Shown in pieces: positions 45,123-58,207 of a DNA stretch of 64,000 nt; the first letter of the stretch is position 1, and each line of letters opens with the position of its first letter. The notes under the pieces were generated by a model. That model saw nothing but the letters and a program-made list of their open reading frames with translations. It was not told where the DNA came from and searched no databases. The position numbers and the translations under genes are program-made. The stretch lies in assembly GCA_934047225.1 (NCBI GenBank), contig OW203988.1, positions 11,566,229 to 11,630,228 on the forward strand. Direction: 5' to 3'. Source of the stretch: Ypsolopha sequella. Its lineage: Eukaryota; Arthropoda; Insecta; Lepidoptera; Ypsolophidae.

Positions 45123-45962
45123 TCAAACAAGCAATATGTAGTGGTCTCCAGTATTTGAATTCAAAACTAGCAAGACGTAGTGGCCCCCCGTAGTTGTATT
45201 AAAAACTAGCAAGACGTAGTGGTCCCCAGTATTTGTATTCAAAACAAGCAAGACGTAGGGGACCTCAGTAGTTGTACTAAAAACTATCAAGACGTAGTGG
45301 ACTCCAGTATCTGTGTTAAAAACTAGCAAGACCTAGTCACTTACAGTATTTGTATTCAAAACTAGCAAGACGTAATGGCCCCCAGTGTTTTCAAAACTAG
45401 CAAGACGTAGTGGCCCCCAGTTGTTGTACTAAAAACTAGCAAGACGTAGTGGTCGCCAGTATTTGTACTAAAACTAGCAAGACGTAGTGGTCCCCAGTAT
45501 TCAAAACTAGCAAGACTTAGTGGACCCCAGTGTTTTCAAAACTAGCAAGACGTAGTGGCCCCCAGTTGTTGTACTAAAAACTAGCAAGACGTAGTAGTCG
45601 CCAGTATTTGTACTAAAACTAGCAAGACGTAGTGGTCCCCAGTATTTGTATTCAAAACTAGCAAGACGTAGTGGATCCCAGTAGTTGTACCAAAAACTAG
45701 CAAGACGTAGTGGCTCCCAGTATTTGTATTAAAAACTAGCAAGACGTAGTGGCCTCCAGTATTTTTATTCAAAACTAGCAAGACGTAATGGCCCCCAGTG
45801 TTTTCAAAACTAGCAAGACGTAGTGGCCCCCAGTACTTGTACTAAAAACTAGCAAGACTTAGTGGTCCCCAGTATTTGTATTAAAAACTAGCAAGACGTA
45901 GTGGCCTCCAGTATTTGTATTCAAAACAGCAAGACGCAATGGCCCCCTGTAATTGTATTCAA
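45123..45962. repeat. Minisatellite, about 22 units of about 39 bp
   Basis: The unit is AAAACTAGCAAGACGTAGTG GCCCCCAGTATTTGTATTC with 34-40 bp spacing. Two stretches of about 140 bp (45368-45500 and 45512-45647) are near-copies, showing higher-order duplication. On the minus strand most units read N-T-N-T-G-x-H-Y-V-L-L-V-L/F, 13 residues per 39 bp. This gives open frames at 45123-45329 and 45581-45781. Shorter units (missing the TATTTGTATT part) break the frame. Spaced repeats are not identical spacer/repeat pairs, so this is not CRISPR. Confidence 0.9.
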
Positions 45963-46069
45963 TCTTTGCCCCATGTTAACCAGAGTTTACTACAATGATA
46001 ATAAAAAAAAACGCATCCAAATCCGTTGAGTGGTTCCCGAGTTAAAACTGATGTTCCGTACACAGACAC

Positions 46070-46265
46070 ACAAAAATTCTAAAAATTGTGGTTTTGGCTA
46101 CAGTACAATACTAATAACCCTTTTGGTTTAAAATGTTGAAAAAATATTCAATGTACAGACACAAAAATACAGACACACAGACACACAAAAATTGTGGTTT
46201 TGGCTTCAGTACAATACTAATAACCCTTTTTGTTTAAAATCTAGAAAAAATATTCAATGTACAGA
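46070..46265. repeat. Direct duplication, two units of about 95 bp
   Basis: ACACACAAAAATT..TTGTGGTTTTGGC..CAGTACAATACTAATAACCC..AAAATATTCAATGTACAGAC occurs twice (about 46070-46163 and 46179-46265), with ACAGACAC simple sequence between. Confidence 0.7.
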
Positions 46266-47136
46266 CATAACGTTTTGATTACTTTATTATTAGTATTTAG
46301 TAAAAATATAAAATGTCTAAAATTCAGAGTTAATATTTAGTTGAAAAAAAATTAGAACGAGCACATCCAGTTTGTATTTTAATTTTCTTAAAAATGGTGT
46401 CTGATGCATGAATCAGTTACCATACTCTTGGATGAAATAAGTATTTACGTCATAATTCCCAATTAGAAACTTAATAAAATATACAGCAGCAGATTTCTGC
46501 GCAAGCCAAAAAGTTGGTTTTGTTTTGATTTAGTATATTTGTAGAAACTTTTTTGTGCCATTTAAAGTTTTTTCGAATAAGTTTCAGAGCAACTAGCATT
46601 TGTGTAATTAATTCATATCCCATTTTTCATGTCAATTTATATATAATCTTATTAATGTCATCAATAGTGATCATAATGTGGCAAATACATAAAACTGCTC
46701 ATACAAATTACCATCAAAAAACCTAAATTAACATCGCGAGATTTTAAACCAGTAAATGGATTTGGCGATCATGTTTTTGATGCGAATAATGTTATTAATT
46801 TATTATAAAATATTTCAATTTATTACCGACCTCAGGCGCACTAACCATAAAAACTATTTTTGAAAGATAAAGGAGTCAAAGCTGAAGTGTAAAATTAATA
46901 AACCATATATCTAAATGAAGCGCATACGTCACGGGTACTTCCGCAAAGCATCAATTGAATTAAGTTAATTCGTGATTTGATGTGCTTAAGAGTCGATTCT
47001 TTGGCATTGTAACAAAATATAAAGAAATAATTTTAACGCCCAATACAACCTCTAGCTAAGAACAATGTACTCGTGTACTAATAGTTTACTATATGCACAA
47101 ATATATTTTAATTCTACTGTATTACAATAGCTTTAA
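46266..47136. other. Intergenic, nothing recognised
   Basis: AT-rich; no supported gene or repeat. Confidence 0.4.
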
Positions 47137-47558
47137 TAGTAGTTTATGCTACAAGGGCGCAAAGGAATAAATTACGAGGACGATTTAAAACACGAGCGTA
47201 GCGAGTGTTTCAAACGTAACCATGTAATTTATTGCTTTTACGGCCGTGTATCATACTACGTTTTTCAATGCATAGTGTGAGGAAATAAAACAAATATAAT
47301 CTTGTGAACTTTAAATTATAATTGGCTCAAAAGGACTGTATCCACTGGATACTGTTTACTGGATACTATCCAGAGCCGTTAAACAGTGGAAAAAAAAATA
47401 TAACATCTATGGTACACAGGAAAGTCTGCAGGTTAGCCAACCATTGTAAATAAATTTAAAAAATAATAGTAATAAAGCCCTAGGGCAAAATAATCGACTT
47501 TTTGTTCGGTTTTGATGCATAAAAAGTGGGCCTTTACGAGCACATGCATTGAAAAATA
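47137..47558 (+). mobile_element. Family A structured repeat, copy 3
   Basis: Complete, with TAGTAGTTTATGCTACAAGG at the start and GAGCACATGCATTGAAAA at the end. It has a small local duplication (CTGTATCCACTGGATACTG ... GGATACTATCCAG) at about 47336-47372 that other copies lack. Confidence 0.75.
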
Positions 47559-49140
47559 ATTAGATTTTCCTCGAACCGTAAATTTCAAAAAAATCTAGGT
47601 TCACCCTTATGAAAAATACAATTATTTTGAAGCTACCATAGTATCATTAAAATATGTTTTTGCGTAAAGTAAACTATTGGTACGTATATAGGTAGGTACA
47701 TTGTTGTTAGCTAAAACTTGTATTTTGGGCGTTGTTATTATGTTGTTACAAGTCCGAAGAATCGACTCTTAAGCCTTTATATTTCCAATTTCCTAGTTAT
47801 TTTAACGTCAGATATGAATGGAACGTAATTGTTTTTATTTATGTTTTTTAAGCTGCGAAGGTCGATGAACATCTATGGAAATTAAGTGCGAAAATCTCAT
47901 GGTATTGGTAACAAACACGCATGGCCACTTATTAAAAGGTGACATCATTCAAGTATACTGCACGATAGGTATTAGATAATATAAAATAGAAAAATATTAT
48001 GCGTGGGTTCTGTCAATAGAAATGGGTCTTTGCCCGCTTAAATATTAGGGCTAGCTTACCGCGTTGATGTCTTTTTCAAGGCTAGCTTTTGACAGACTAA
48101 AAAAACTGATACTTTTCTAAAAATAAATAGATCCTATATGTTTGTCAAGGTTATGAACTGCAATTTTGGCTTTTGAATATTTATGGTGGTCAATGTCATC
48201 ATAGACACCAAAAAACTCCATATATACTTTTAGAAATAAAAAAAAAAAAATATTTTGGGTTTTGTAAATTTTGTCTAATTAGAAATATTTTTTAGCCGAT
48301 TACTTTTCCACATGCGGTATCCACTCACTCTTCCATTTTTATTACTATTTTGTAAGTGTTTACATTAACCTATGTTTTTATCCCTGGTAGGTACTCTCCC
48401 AGTTACACTATCCGTGTAAACTAGGCGTAAAGGCTAAATCTGTTCCCCTGTTATAAATGCAAAAGTGTGTTTGTTGGTTTGTCTTTCTTTCATGCAGCAA
48501 TGGAGCAACGAATCAACATGATTTTAAGATAGTTTATGGGCTGGAGAGTGACATATGCTACTTTTTATCCCGTTAAGATGCAAACGAAATCAGCGCAGGC
48601 GAAGCTGCTGGCAAAAGCTAAATAAAGGCTTTATTTTTTTTTGTCTAGACGTATTGAACTTAGATCCGTTCAAAGAAATGCAAACATATTGTGGAGTAGT
48701 CGTGTGCTTCTTATTTAAGAACGCACTTAAAGATCTCAAGGTTATATTTTCGGATTTCGCACAATATTAAATATAAGAGACGTAACCTTAATAACACCTT
48801 GACACCTAAATGTATGAATAATATAAATACGTATTAGGCTTATAGAGCGTTGAGATGGGACAATATGGGGAAAGTCTATATACCCAGAAGAGTTATAGAA
48901 ATTTGCTTAAACGACTTGTCATCGATTTTGGAGAAAATAAACTGCGTTCAAAGCTTTTTGAAAAATGACTTACCTTAGCCGGAATAGAACATTTGCCCAT
49001 TTTGCAAAATAAATAACATCCTTTATTATATCATCAATCGATGGAGTTGCTAGTAAGAACCATATCTTGCAAACAAACCTTAAGTAATAAATCAAAGGAA
49101 ATGCCCTAATTTTGTAGTTTCTTGAAATTTATACTACTTT
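47559..49140. other. Intergenic; one family K piece
   Basis: About 48440-48620 (TTTCATGCAGCAATGGAGCA .. GTTTATGGGCTGGAGAGTGA .. GGCGAAGCTGCTGGCAAAAG) is the 3' part of a family K-like element. No gene is seen. Confidence 0.45.
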
Positions 49141-52100
49141 TTAGTAGTTAAATTATTGAACGAGCGAGCGAAGTTCTCTGAAACTACTTGAACAATCCGG
49201 TGTTCGTATGTATGTATTTTTGTATATTGTATATATGTATGAGTATTTTTCCGACGATAACGTTTTTACGTCACCCTTTTTTCCACGGGAACTGTGTTTT
49301 TTTTTTTTCAGGGTAAAATGTAGCCCATGTGTTAATTCAGGGTATAAGCTATCTCCGCTCCAAATTACATTCAAATTCGTGCAGCTTTTTCAACGTGAAG
49401 AAGTAACAAACACACTAACTCACAAACACACCCACACACATTAGTGGGATATCAGGCAGCTAGAGGTGACCACAAACGAATGCAAGCATTTTAAAACCAA
49501 ACCAGTTTACGGGAACTAGAATCTATTGTTTTATCTATTATTTCAGCAATAACTAGCACAAAGAGGGTTTAATTAACTGAATATGAGTCTCAAAAGTTTT
49601 ATCTATACACTCATATTGTAAAATCATGATTATGAACTCAAAATAAGTTCATAATGGCATATTTTACTAACTAACGTCTCATAAAGGAGATAACAGCTTC
49701 AAAAGAAGATAGTTCTTGTCCTGGTCGTTGATTGGTCATCAAAGCTGTGTTATACGTAATAAATTTGGCCAAACAATGTAGGTACTTATAAAACCACTTT
49801 TGATGTTGTTTTGATGATGGAATATTATTAAATATAAAGACAAGGAACTTAGCCTATACAGCTATGTCTGACGTTTTAATGTCTAATACGTATAAAACAA
49901 TACATTGTGGCCCGACGAAAGAGTTTCCATGGCGGTGCACTATAGCTCTTAAGGAAGGTCGTCATGACACGACCAACTCAGTTGTGGGCGTCGCCAAATG
50001 TCATGCTGTTTCATTTCGATATAAGGTACAGGCTCCATGAAACTTGTGAGGATACTATAATCGTGGCGATTTGTCGCCGCGCCGCCGGTGCAAAATTGTT
50101 TCAAGAAAAACCACATTTTGGCAAGACTGGACGTTTTCAAACATTATTTTTAATTATTATAACATTTTGGATGTTTGACCCGTATTAATTTTTCAATTTT
50201 ATCTACAACAATAAAAGCACTTTCAGCTACACTTTTGGTAAAAACCATTAAATTTACATATTTTTGGGGTTTGTTGTTCGGATATTACTCAAATTTCACG
50301 GTTTTTACTTCGACTTAAACATAGATCGAGATAATGTCAATGGACTCAGCCAAGGAATATAATACTCCCGGACTCAGCATAAAATATTATAATACCATTC
50401 CATAGACACCCCACAATGTATTGCCAGCGTTTGTATGGAGGTTTGCGCTTAACGACCTTAACACGAGGGAAAGCTTCTAACGTAGCCGAACTCGTAATCG
50501 GACCTTTTGCCGATACCGATCTCACTCGTGACCGAACCTCACATGTTCGGTGGACTGCTGGATTTTATGCGTCATAATTTAGTTACGTTATTAAATTTAA
50601 TATCTACTGTGTTTCTGTTGGTTAAAAGTTTAATTCTGGCAGACAGCAGATACTCAAATCAAAATCAAAAATATTTATTTCTAACCATATTTAGTCCATA
50701 TTTACACAAACAACTCAGAACATTAAAGGAGAAGACAGCAGGTGAAAAAAAATATTTAATTATTATTCAATATAAAAATAAAGCTCTGCCCCCCTATTCT
50801 GTATCTTTGGTTGCTAACTGGACTGGGTGCCTATCATCAAATATATAGTTAAAAACTAAACTTTCAAAATTCCCTTTAGCGGGTATTGAACTATTTACGA
50901 ACTGTGTCGTCACTTCAAGTGCAAACATATCCTTAGACAATCGGAATTCTATAGTATATCTTTGTTTTTGTTGATAGGCACCCAGTTCAGTTGGCAACTT
51001 GAGATACATAATAGGCCCGCTGGACAAATGGCGGTACACTCAATGTCCCGACAATGGAAAGTCCTCTCTTTCAGAGAGTGTTTAGAATGTTGTTGAGACC
51101 AAAGACATACTTTTTTTTTCTTTAACTAGACTGATAAAGGACTCTTTGGCCATATGAAATTTTAAACGTGCAATGTTGTAAAGTTTCCCGCCCTGGCTCA
51201 GAGCAAAAAGCGGCAATATCAAAATTTTACAAAAATGGAAATTAAATAGTTAAAAACGGAACATTCTAGCATTCCATCGAATTGTTATCTTGTTCTGTAC
51301 CAAAATATCCGAACAATCACCTACAAAATTATGGGAAACATCTATTTCACAGGTAAATACGGATATGCTAAACAAAGTTTGATGCACATATTTATTCATC
51401 TAAAACTGCAAACAATGGCATAAATAGAGTATTTAGTTGAAAATTCTGATTGTTTCTGTTAGTGAAGTGCCATTTTTTTTTAAAACAATGCTTTTTAAAG
51501 ATTTTCTTACGTACGAAAAAAATTCCATCGACCACGACAACCTACCGAAGTATGAGGGGTATAAAATTATAGGTATTATACTTTCTGATGTTCCTAAAAA
51601 TGTGTTGTGTTCGAGTATTACACTAAAAGAACAAAATTGACACATCAGTGGTCCGTCACGATGTCAAGTTCGGTTTGTTTGATTTGGTGAACGTGTTGGT
51701 TTTCATGACCACCCCCTTTATCGATAGTTTGTTTTTAACATATTTAGGGTAACCACTATTACACACACAAAAGCATGTGTCACACACATTGACACTCGAT
51801 TTTGGTAACATGGGCAGTTTCGCCCATGGCCGAGATTGTCTCGAATATTTTGCCGAGACCGAGACTTACATTTTAGTCGAGAATGGTTGAGACCGAGAGA
51901 CCGAGATCTCATCGGACCTTACAAATAATCTGCAAAATAGTGTAATTTTATGCTTTCTTCCTAAAAACACAAGTAACTTATGCCTAGGGTTTTGTCAAAC
52001 GAAATTCGACTTATTTATTAAAAACAGTATTTGTTCTCATCGTCGATTTGTGGAATTGCACCTTGCCTTTTCCGTGAATTACGTGTTCCTTAAAACTAAC

Positions 52101-54134
52101 CTTGTATCCAAATTTGGTCATCAGCCGTCGTAAGTTTATTCTCAATTTGGTTTTATGTAATTTCGTATCTTCCGTTTTATATTTATCGTGAATCATGTAT
52201 TAAGTTAAGACACTTAGTACCGTCAATTGGGTACTTTCTTAAGCCTTCTTCCTTGTGTATGGCTGTATCGATTAGGACGAGAAAAATGTATAATATGAAT
52301 TAACATTATATCATTGCAGTATAGAAACGCCGAAAGAAAAGGATAAATCGCCAAGTGTTCCAACATAGAAATTTATTTCTGTCATAGTTTGTATATGAAT
52401 TATCAACTTTAGGACAACAACCATTATATTATGGAACATAAAACCATTTAAGTCCGAGTGTTTATTCTAAATGTGTGTGTGTTATTTTATAAGGGTTCTT
52501 TAGATCTGTTTGAGTTAATGTCTTTCTTTATGTCTTAATATGTAATGACTGTTTGTAACCTAAACAAATAAATAATACTCCTTTCATATCACCAAAACTC
52601 TCATTAAAAAACAACCGAATGGTATTTTTGGCTTGAATTCCCTGCTGCTCATAAGTGGCTTAGTCGATTTATTTCACTTATTCTTTGATTAATTATAATA
52701 AAGGTAATCTTTAGTGGCTTAACCTACCGATAAGGTTACCACTTCAGGAAAAGTAATCCGAATTGTAGCTTTTTGTTAAGTGTTGCCAGTGTAAACGTCG
52801 GATCTGACAAATTACTAGTATATACTAGTATATACTATCAATTGATAAATATCATAAATACATACATATTTCTCCGGATATATATCAGCGAACCCTAATA
52901 TAAACCGAAGATAGGATTTTTCAATCTAATAATCGAGACGCAGCGATTGTCAGATACTTTGCATCAATGCGCGCTGATATGAACGTTATTTCAATGTTGT
53001 TTTGTCGATATTTGTACCGACACACATCGAACTGCTAATTTGGCGTTATAAAGCGCCTTAAATTCTTAGAGTACAATGAAAATTATTAGGGAACACCCAC
53101 ATTTTAAGACACGTGTTTTCATTAAAATATTCGCAAACATTATTCAAATTAAGGATTTAAATTATTTGATAAAGGTTCCCAGAAGAATGTTAAGAGGTTG
53201 ATGACAACATAACTAGCAAAGGTAATTAAAATTCATAGATCACAAAGTCCATGGTCCACTGTAACGAGCTTGCTAGCTAAGATAAGCTAGCTTAATAGTT
53301 AATACATTTTGTCAAGAAAAAAAATCGATATGAACAATTAGCACGTGGAATAAGATTTAAAAAATTTGGTCCTGTACTTAAATATCAGCAGGTTGCACCT
53401 TAAATTTACTTGTACTAAACATAATATTAATACATAATGAATTAATCAATACTAATGATAAAAATCAGGGCACATGAATGATAACCGTTCCCTGTTACCA
53501 CAGATAATCTGTTACTAACCTCAGCATAAAATTGGTCTAACTGCCTCCATAATTTCATTATGTGAAGTTTATAAGTAGTTTCTTCAAATACATAGATTTT
53601 CATTGTTTTAAATCAAACAAAACCAAAATACCTACCACAAATTATCCGAAGGTTTTTTTATTTTAAACATATATTATTCAATACATATTTTTGATAATAA
53701 ATTAAATTTTAAATAAAGAAGATATAGACTTATCAATCGATGTGATATGATTGCAAACAAATAAAAAATAGATACAATCAGTTGCAACTCTTAGGGTCAA
53801 TTCCAATGATATTGTCTATTATTGATCAAATAATATTGTTTATAACACTGAAGATGAATTCGTGATAAATATGGTATGAAGATTTTGTGATGACCTAACT
53901 TATGGCTCGTAGCTTACTGTATACAGTGGGAGGTGGATCCATAACCTTAATATTTTCTCATTTTTTGGACAACCCAATTGTTTAGATGACACCTGTTTAG
54001 CCGGTTCCCCTATTAAATTGAATCAACGAAAGACGTCATCAATTATCACAAGGTTAAAATTATGTGTTCGTCATACTAAAAAAACTTAGTTCCTTGATAA
54101 GTTCTAAACTTACACGTAGATTCGAACGAAATTT
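49141..54134. other. Intergenic, mostly unassigned; small repeat pieces
   Basis: No exon set could be built over these 5 kb. At 50640-50700 a CAAATCAAAATCAAAAATAT tract looks like the A-rich 3' tail of a retroelement in minus orientation. Upstream of it (50794-51039, -) an 81-codon frame containing LGAYQQKQRYTIEFRL and FVNSSIPAKGNF has no family I can name. 51830-51910 is rich in GAGACCGAGA. 52976-53033 is an inverted copy of 13069-13127. (ACTAGTATAT)n occurs at 52817-52838. Confidence 0.35.
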
Positions 54135-54530
54135 TAGTAGTTTATGCTACAAGGGCGCAAAGGAATAAATTACGAGGACGATTTAAAACACGAGCGTAGC
54201 GAGTGTTTTAAACGTGACCGAGTAATTTATTGCTTTTACGCACGTGTATCATACTACATTTTTCAATGCATAGTGTGAGGAAATGAAAACAAATATAATC
54301 TTGTGAACTTTAAATTATAATTGGCTCAAAAGGACTGTATCCAGAGCCGTTAAACAGTGGAAAAAAAAGTATAACGTCTATGGTACACAGGAAAGGCTGC
54401 AGGTTAGCCAACCATTGTAAATAAATAAAAAATAAAAAATAATAAAGCCCTAGGGCAAAATAATCGACTTTCTGTTCGGTTTTGATGCATAAAAAGTGGG
54501 CCTTTACGAGCACATGCATTGAAAAAATAT
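54135..54530 (+). mobile_element. Family A structured repeat, copy 4
   Basis: Full-length copy. It is followed at once by a family F MITE at 54533. The minus-strand frame at 54310-54519 is inside it and resembles the one in copy 1 (8835-9077), which reflects repeat similarity and not a gene. Confidence 0.75.
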
Positions 54531-54532
54531 AT

Positions 54533-54776
54533 ATACACAGACAGAAAGTTCAGGTCATATTTAAAGAGCTCAGTCAGTCAATGGTAGAAAAGAACTTTTA
54601 CTATGGAGCTAAATCTGAAATCTCGCAAAAAACATCTGCCGAGTGGCATTGCATTTTTCTCTGAAACAGTAATTTTTTTTCGTAATGTCATGGTTGGCTC
54701 CATAATAAAAGTTGTTATCACCATTGTCTCAATAAGCTCTTTAAGTATGGACCAACATTTTTGTTACATGTTGTAT
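54533..54776. mobile_element. Palindromic MITE, family F copy 3
   Basis: ACAGACAGAAAGTTCAGGTC .. AGAACTTTTACTATGGAGC and CCATAATAAAAGTTGTT..TTGTTACATGTTGTA are eroded versions of the family F arms. Confidence 0.65.
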
Positions 54777-55191
54777 ATTAAGGGATAAAATCTACCTTTC
54801 CATAAACAATAAAAAAATATAACTTGATGCCCATTTAATTATTAAAAAATATCCGTTTTTACAAATTATATAATTGAAATTGGACTTATGAGTTGTGCTT
54901 TACAATAATTGTGCCTTACATAATGAGGCTAGGTCAGCCCCTACATTTATGTATTAATGTACCATCCAACCCGAATCGACACTAGACACAGAACTAAACA
55001 TAATTTAAGCGTTCTGTCCTTGTCTTTTTGATAAAAAAATAAAAAGACAGGGCGCTTAAAATAAGGTTAGTCTTGTCAAATAAGTTAAGTCGTGTTACAC
55101 CGAATCGACACTAACGTCGTCGCTAGTAAGGATCAAATTGTGGAAAGTAATTAATGACATACGACAAACTAAAGAAAAGTGTTAATTTTTA
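54777..55191. other. Intergenic, short inverted motif only
   Basis: AAGCGTTCTGTCCTTGTCTT .. AAAAAGACAGGGCGCTTAA around 55007-55058 forms an imperfect hairpin, and 'ATCGACACTA' occurs twice (54976, 55105). No gene is seen. Confidence 0.35.
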
Positions 55192-55584
55192 TAGTAGTTT
55201 ATGCTACAAGGGCGCAAAGGAATAAATTACAAGGACGTTTTAAAACACGAGCGTAGCGAGTGTTTTAAACGTAACCGAGTAATTTATTGCTCTTACGCCC
55301 GTGTATCATACTACGTTTTTCAATGCATAGTGTGAGGAAATAAAACAAATATAATTTTGTGAACTTTAAATTGTAATTGGCTCAAAAGGACTGTATCCAG
55401 AGCCGTTAAACAGTGGAAAAAAAAGTATGAAATTTATGGTACACAAGAAAGGCTGCAGGTTAGCCAACCATTGAAAAAAAATAAAAAATAAATATTAATA
55501 ATAAAGCCCTAGGGCAAAATAATCGACTTTCTGTTCGGTTTTGATGCATAAAAAGTAGACCTTTACGAGCACATGCATTGAAAA
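55192..55584 (+). mobile_element. Family A structured repeat, copy 5
   Basis: Full-length copy with the same start and end as copies 1, 3 and 4. It has a central foldback ACACGAGCGTAGCGAGTGTT flanked by TTTAAA. Confidence 0.75.
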
Positions 55585-56989
55585 TAAAATTATTCATATT
55601 TTTTGGTTTTCATTAAATACCTGTAACCTGTATCTTGCTTAAGACGTCGAATCTGGCTGTGTATTGGATGCAATGGGTATCATTTCGACCAATTGATTGG
55701 TCAAGATTTTATTAATATGAGAAAAATAAAATAGTATTTTGTTAAAAGTAAGCCCTTTCCTTCAGTTTGCCGTATGCCACTACTTCCTAGAATTCGTTTT
55801 TTTTTTTTTAATAAACTGGTTTGATAACTGAGTAGAGAAATTATTTTTAAAAAAATGAAACAGTACAGTTTTAGTTTTTATCAAAATCGGCCTCGGTATT
55901 ATACTATGTATGTATGTATGTAAATTATTCTAATTTATGGATTTTTGGTGTCAATATTTGAGTTTTTAGTATATTAATTGTATATGTTAAATTTGTGTTA
56001 TTATTAATGTGTTTCAATGTTTTCGCATTTTGGGTTTTTTGATCCTTTGCTGTATTATTTTATTGTCTACTGTTTTATTTGTATATTGTAATATAATATT
56101 AGTATTTAATACTTTTTGGAGCATGAAAAGTACTGAATATAGTATATGCAAGTAGTTTTTAGGAGTGTAGTAAGTAAGAACAATTTGTTTTTCTCATTTT
56201 AAGTGAATTCCTAATTTAATTTATATCCCAAAAACACGTGTTTCTAGATCATATTTGACCACTTCTGTTTAAGCATAAACGAAAATTAATGTATATTTAT
56301 GTTATTAGTTGTTGCATTCATTGGAATTCAAGAAGTATACTTAGTCTCACTGAAAACTGTTTTTATTTCAGCTGAGCACCAACTGATTTCACTTGATATG
56401 ATATGACATGTGTTACAATTAATACTAATTAACACAATATTACCTTAATTAGCCTTTCGCTGTTTGAGTCGATTTAGGGCGGAAAATCTGCCCAGCAACA
56501 CTTTAGGGCGGCGACACACCGCGACCCGTTGTGTAAGAGAGTCCACGCGACTATGCCGCTAGAACCTATCTCGACGTAATTTTATTGACACTACCTCATA
56601 GATCTAATAGCGGAATAGAAGAGACTAATGGAGCGTGGCTATTGTGCCTATTTGAGTCTATATCGAAATCAAAATTCATGGAATTTGTTTTTCTTTTCAA
56701 AAACAGAACAATGGCTTTTGTTTGTGGTTATTTAAACAAAATAAGTTCGTTGCCTTTATTTATTTGTGAACCCTTACGGATGATAATTATTTTCTTTTTT
56801 AAGGTTCATTAAATAAACTAATAAAAAAATAATAACGAAAGTTATACAGAATGGCCAGTAGATGCGATGTTTCATGTTTTGTAGCATGTAACTGGTATAT
56901 TATATTACTCACATTTAGTATATAAGAAAAATAGAATTTTATAACGGGACATCCGCATTCATTCATACTCGTAATCAGATAGGTAAATC
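55585..56989. other. Intergenic, nothing recognised
   Basis: AT-rich. A GC-richer stretch at 56470-56580 (GGGCGGCGACACACCGCGAC) could be part of a MITE, but its ends were not found. Confidence 0.35.
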
Positions 56990-57326
56990 CATCCATCCAT
57001 CCATCAGCCTAGTTCATCCACTGCTGGATATAAGCTTTTCCAGGACTTTGCCACTCCCAGCGGTCATCCTGGAAGAATTGCCCATACTCACACACGCTGG
57101 GCAGGCGAGTTGGTGAGCGCGCTGCCCGTCACCAGTCTGTTCCATATAAGGCCCGGCTATTAGGGATGGATATTCCGCAATCCATCGGTCCCATCAGGCA
57201 TGGTGGGCCTGCTGGTTTTTTGCCTGTGAGCTGTCCTCTTACTCTCCTCCGAATTACTTCGAGGGGGTCTCCAAGTAAGATGGTGGTACCTCCACACTCG
57301 AGCCCGGCATCAGCTCTACCACCTTA
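56990..57326 (-). mobile_element. RTE-tailed LINE/SINE, family D copy 3
   Basis: Same orientation and ends as the copies at 15031 and 26511, with (CCAT)n at the low-coordinate end. About 30 bp in the middle (GGTGCCGGAACCCTCGCACC) are deleted here. Confidence 0.7.
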
Positions 57327-57513
57327 CGATAGGTAAATGTATCAATTATTTAGTTTTTGAATTACTTTATAAGTATAATTTATCTTTGACTCCCGTAGCA
57401 TTGTACCCTACTGTTTTAGATTTCGTGGATTATAACAGATTCTACTCACGTGCAGCACATAATTTATTATTGCCTACTAAAGATTTAATTATTTTAATGG
57501 GCTGTTTATTTAT

Positions 57514-57916
57514 TAGGTCTTTACATGTGAAATTGCCGTTTTCTATAGAGAATTTCAATGAAAGTCAATTTTCAATACTAATATTTTTTCACTTCTTTTA
57601 GTACTGACAAATCCAAATTATGTAGTTTCTTTTGTGTATGAATGAGACGATATTAAGCTAACAGCAACAATAATTAAATTTTTGAAAATTATTACTAATC
57701 TTATCATGGACATGGATGGCATTTAGGACGAACTGTTTTGAAGATTTATTTTTTATAATAAAACTGAAAATAAAAACTAAATTTAATACGTAAATGTAAA
57801 ACCTTGAAATCACCTTTCAAACAAAAAACATTTAATTGAAATAGCTATTGAATTACAGGAATTATGAACTTATGAATCTGTAAGAAAATTTCGGCAATTT
57901 CATATGTAAAGACCTA
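57514..57916. mobile_element. TIR element (MITE), family T copy 2
   Basis: TAGGTCTTTACATGTGAAAT is inverted as ATTTCATATGTAAAGACCTA. It matches 11993-12408 throughout. Confidence 0.75.
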
Positions 57917-58207
57917 TCATATCATGTCATTGACTGCTTGTTGTATCAATGGGACAACTTTTTCAAGTCGGTGTCATTTAGGTTTTCCAGAAAAAGACAG
58001 AAAATATCGAGAAAATACTTATTTAATTAACTAACATGATTTCATTTGCTAGTTTTCGTAAATTCTGCTCTTCAAGCTTTTAGTAATACACAATACACAA
58101 CTTATCAATAAAATTGGTAAAGGTCAAGAATTTATGTTTAATGCCTATTTATTTATATTGTAATATTACATTCAAGGTGACACGGTAATGATGGATGGTG
58201 TTTAGTT

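Noticed and set aside
45123..45781. Two minus-strand frames of repeated 13-residue units as genes, or the array as CRISPR
   Set aside because: The frames are by-products of the 39-bp minisatellite. Units vary in length and have no distinct spacers, and the genome is eukaryotic.
50794..51039. 81-codon minus-strand frame, considered as an aldose-epimerase-like fragment
   Set aside because: The resemblance is only impressionistic and no catalytic residues can be placed. Left unassigned.
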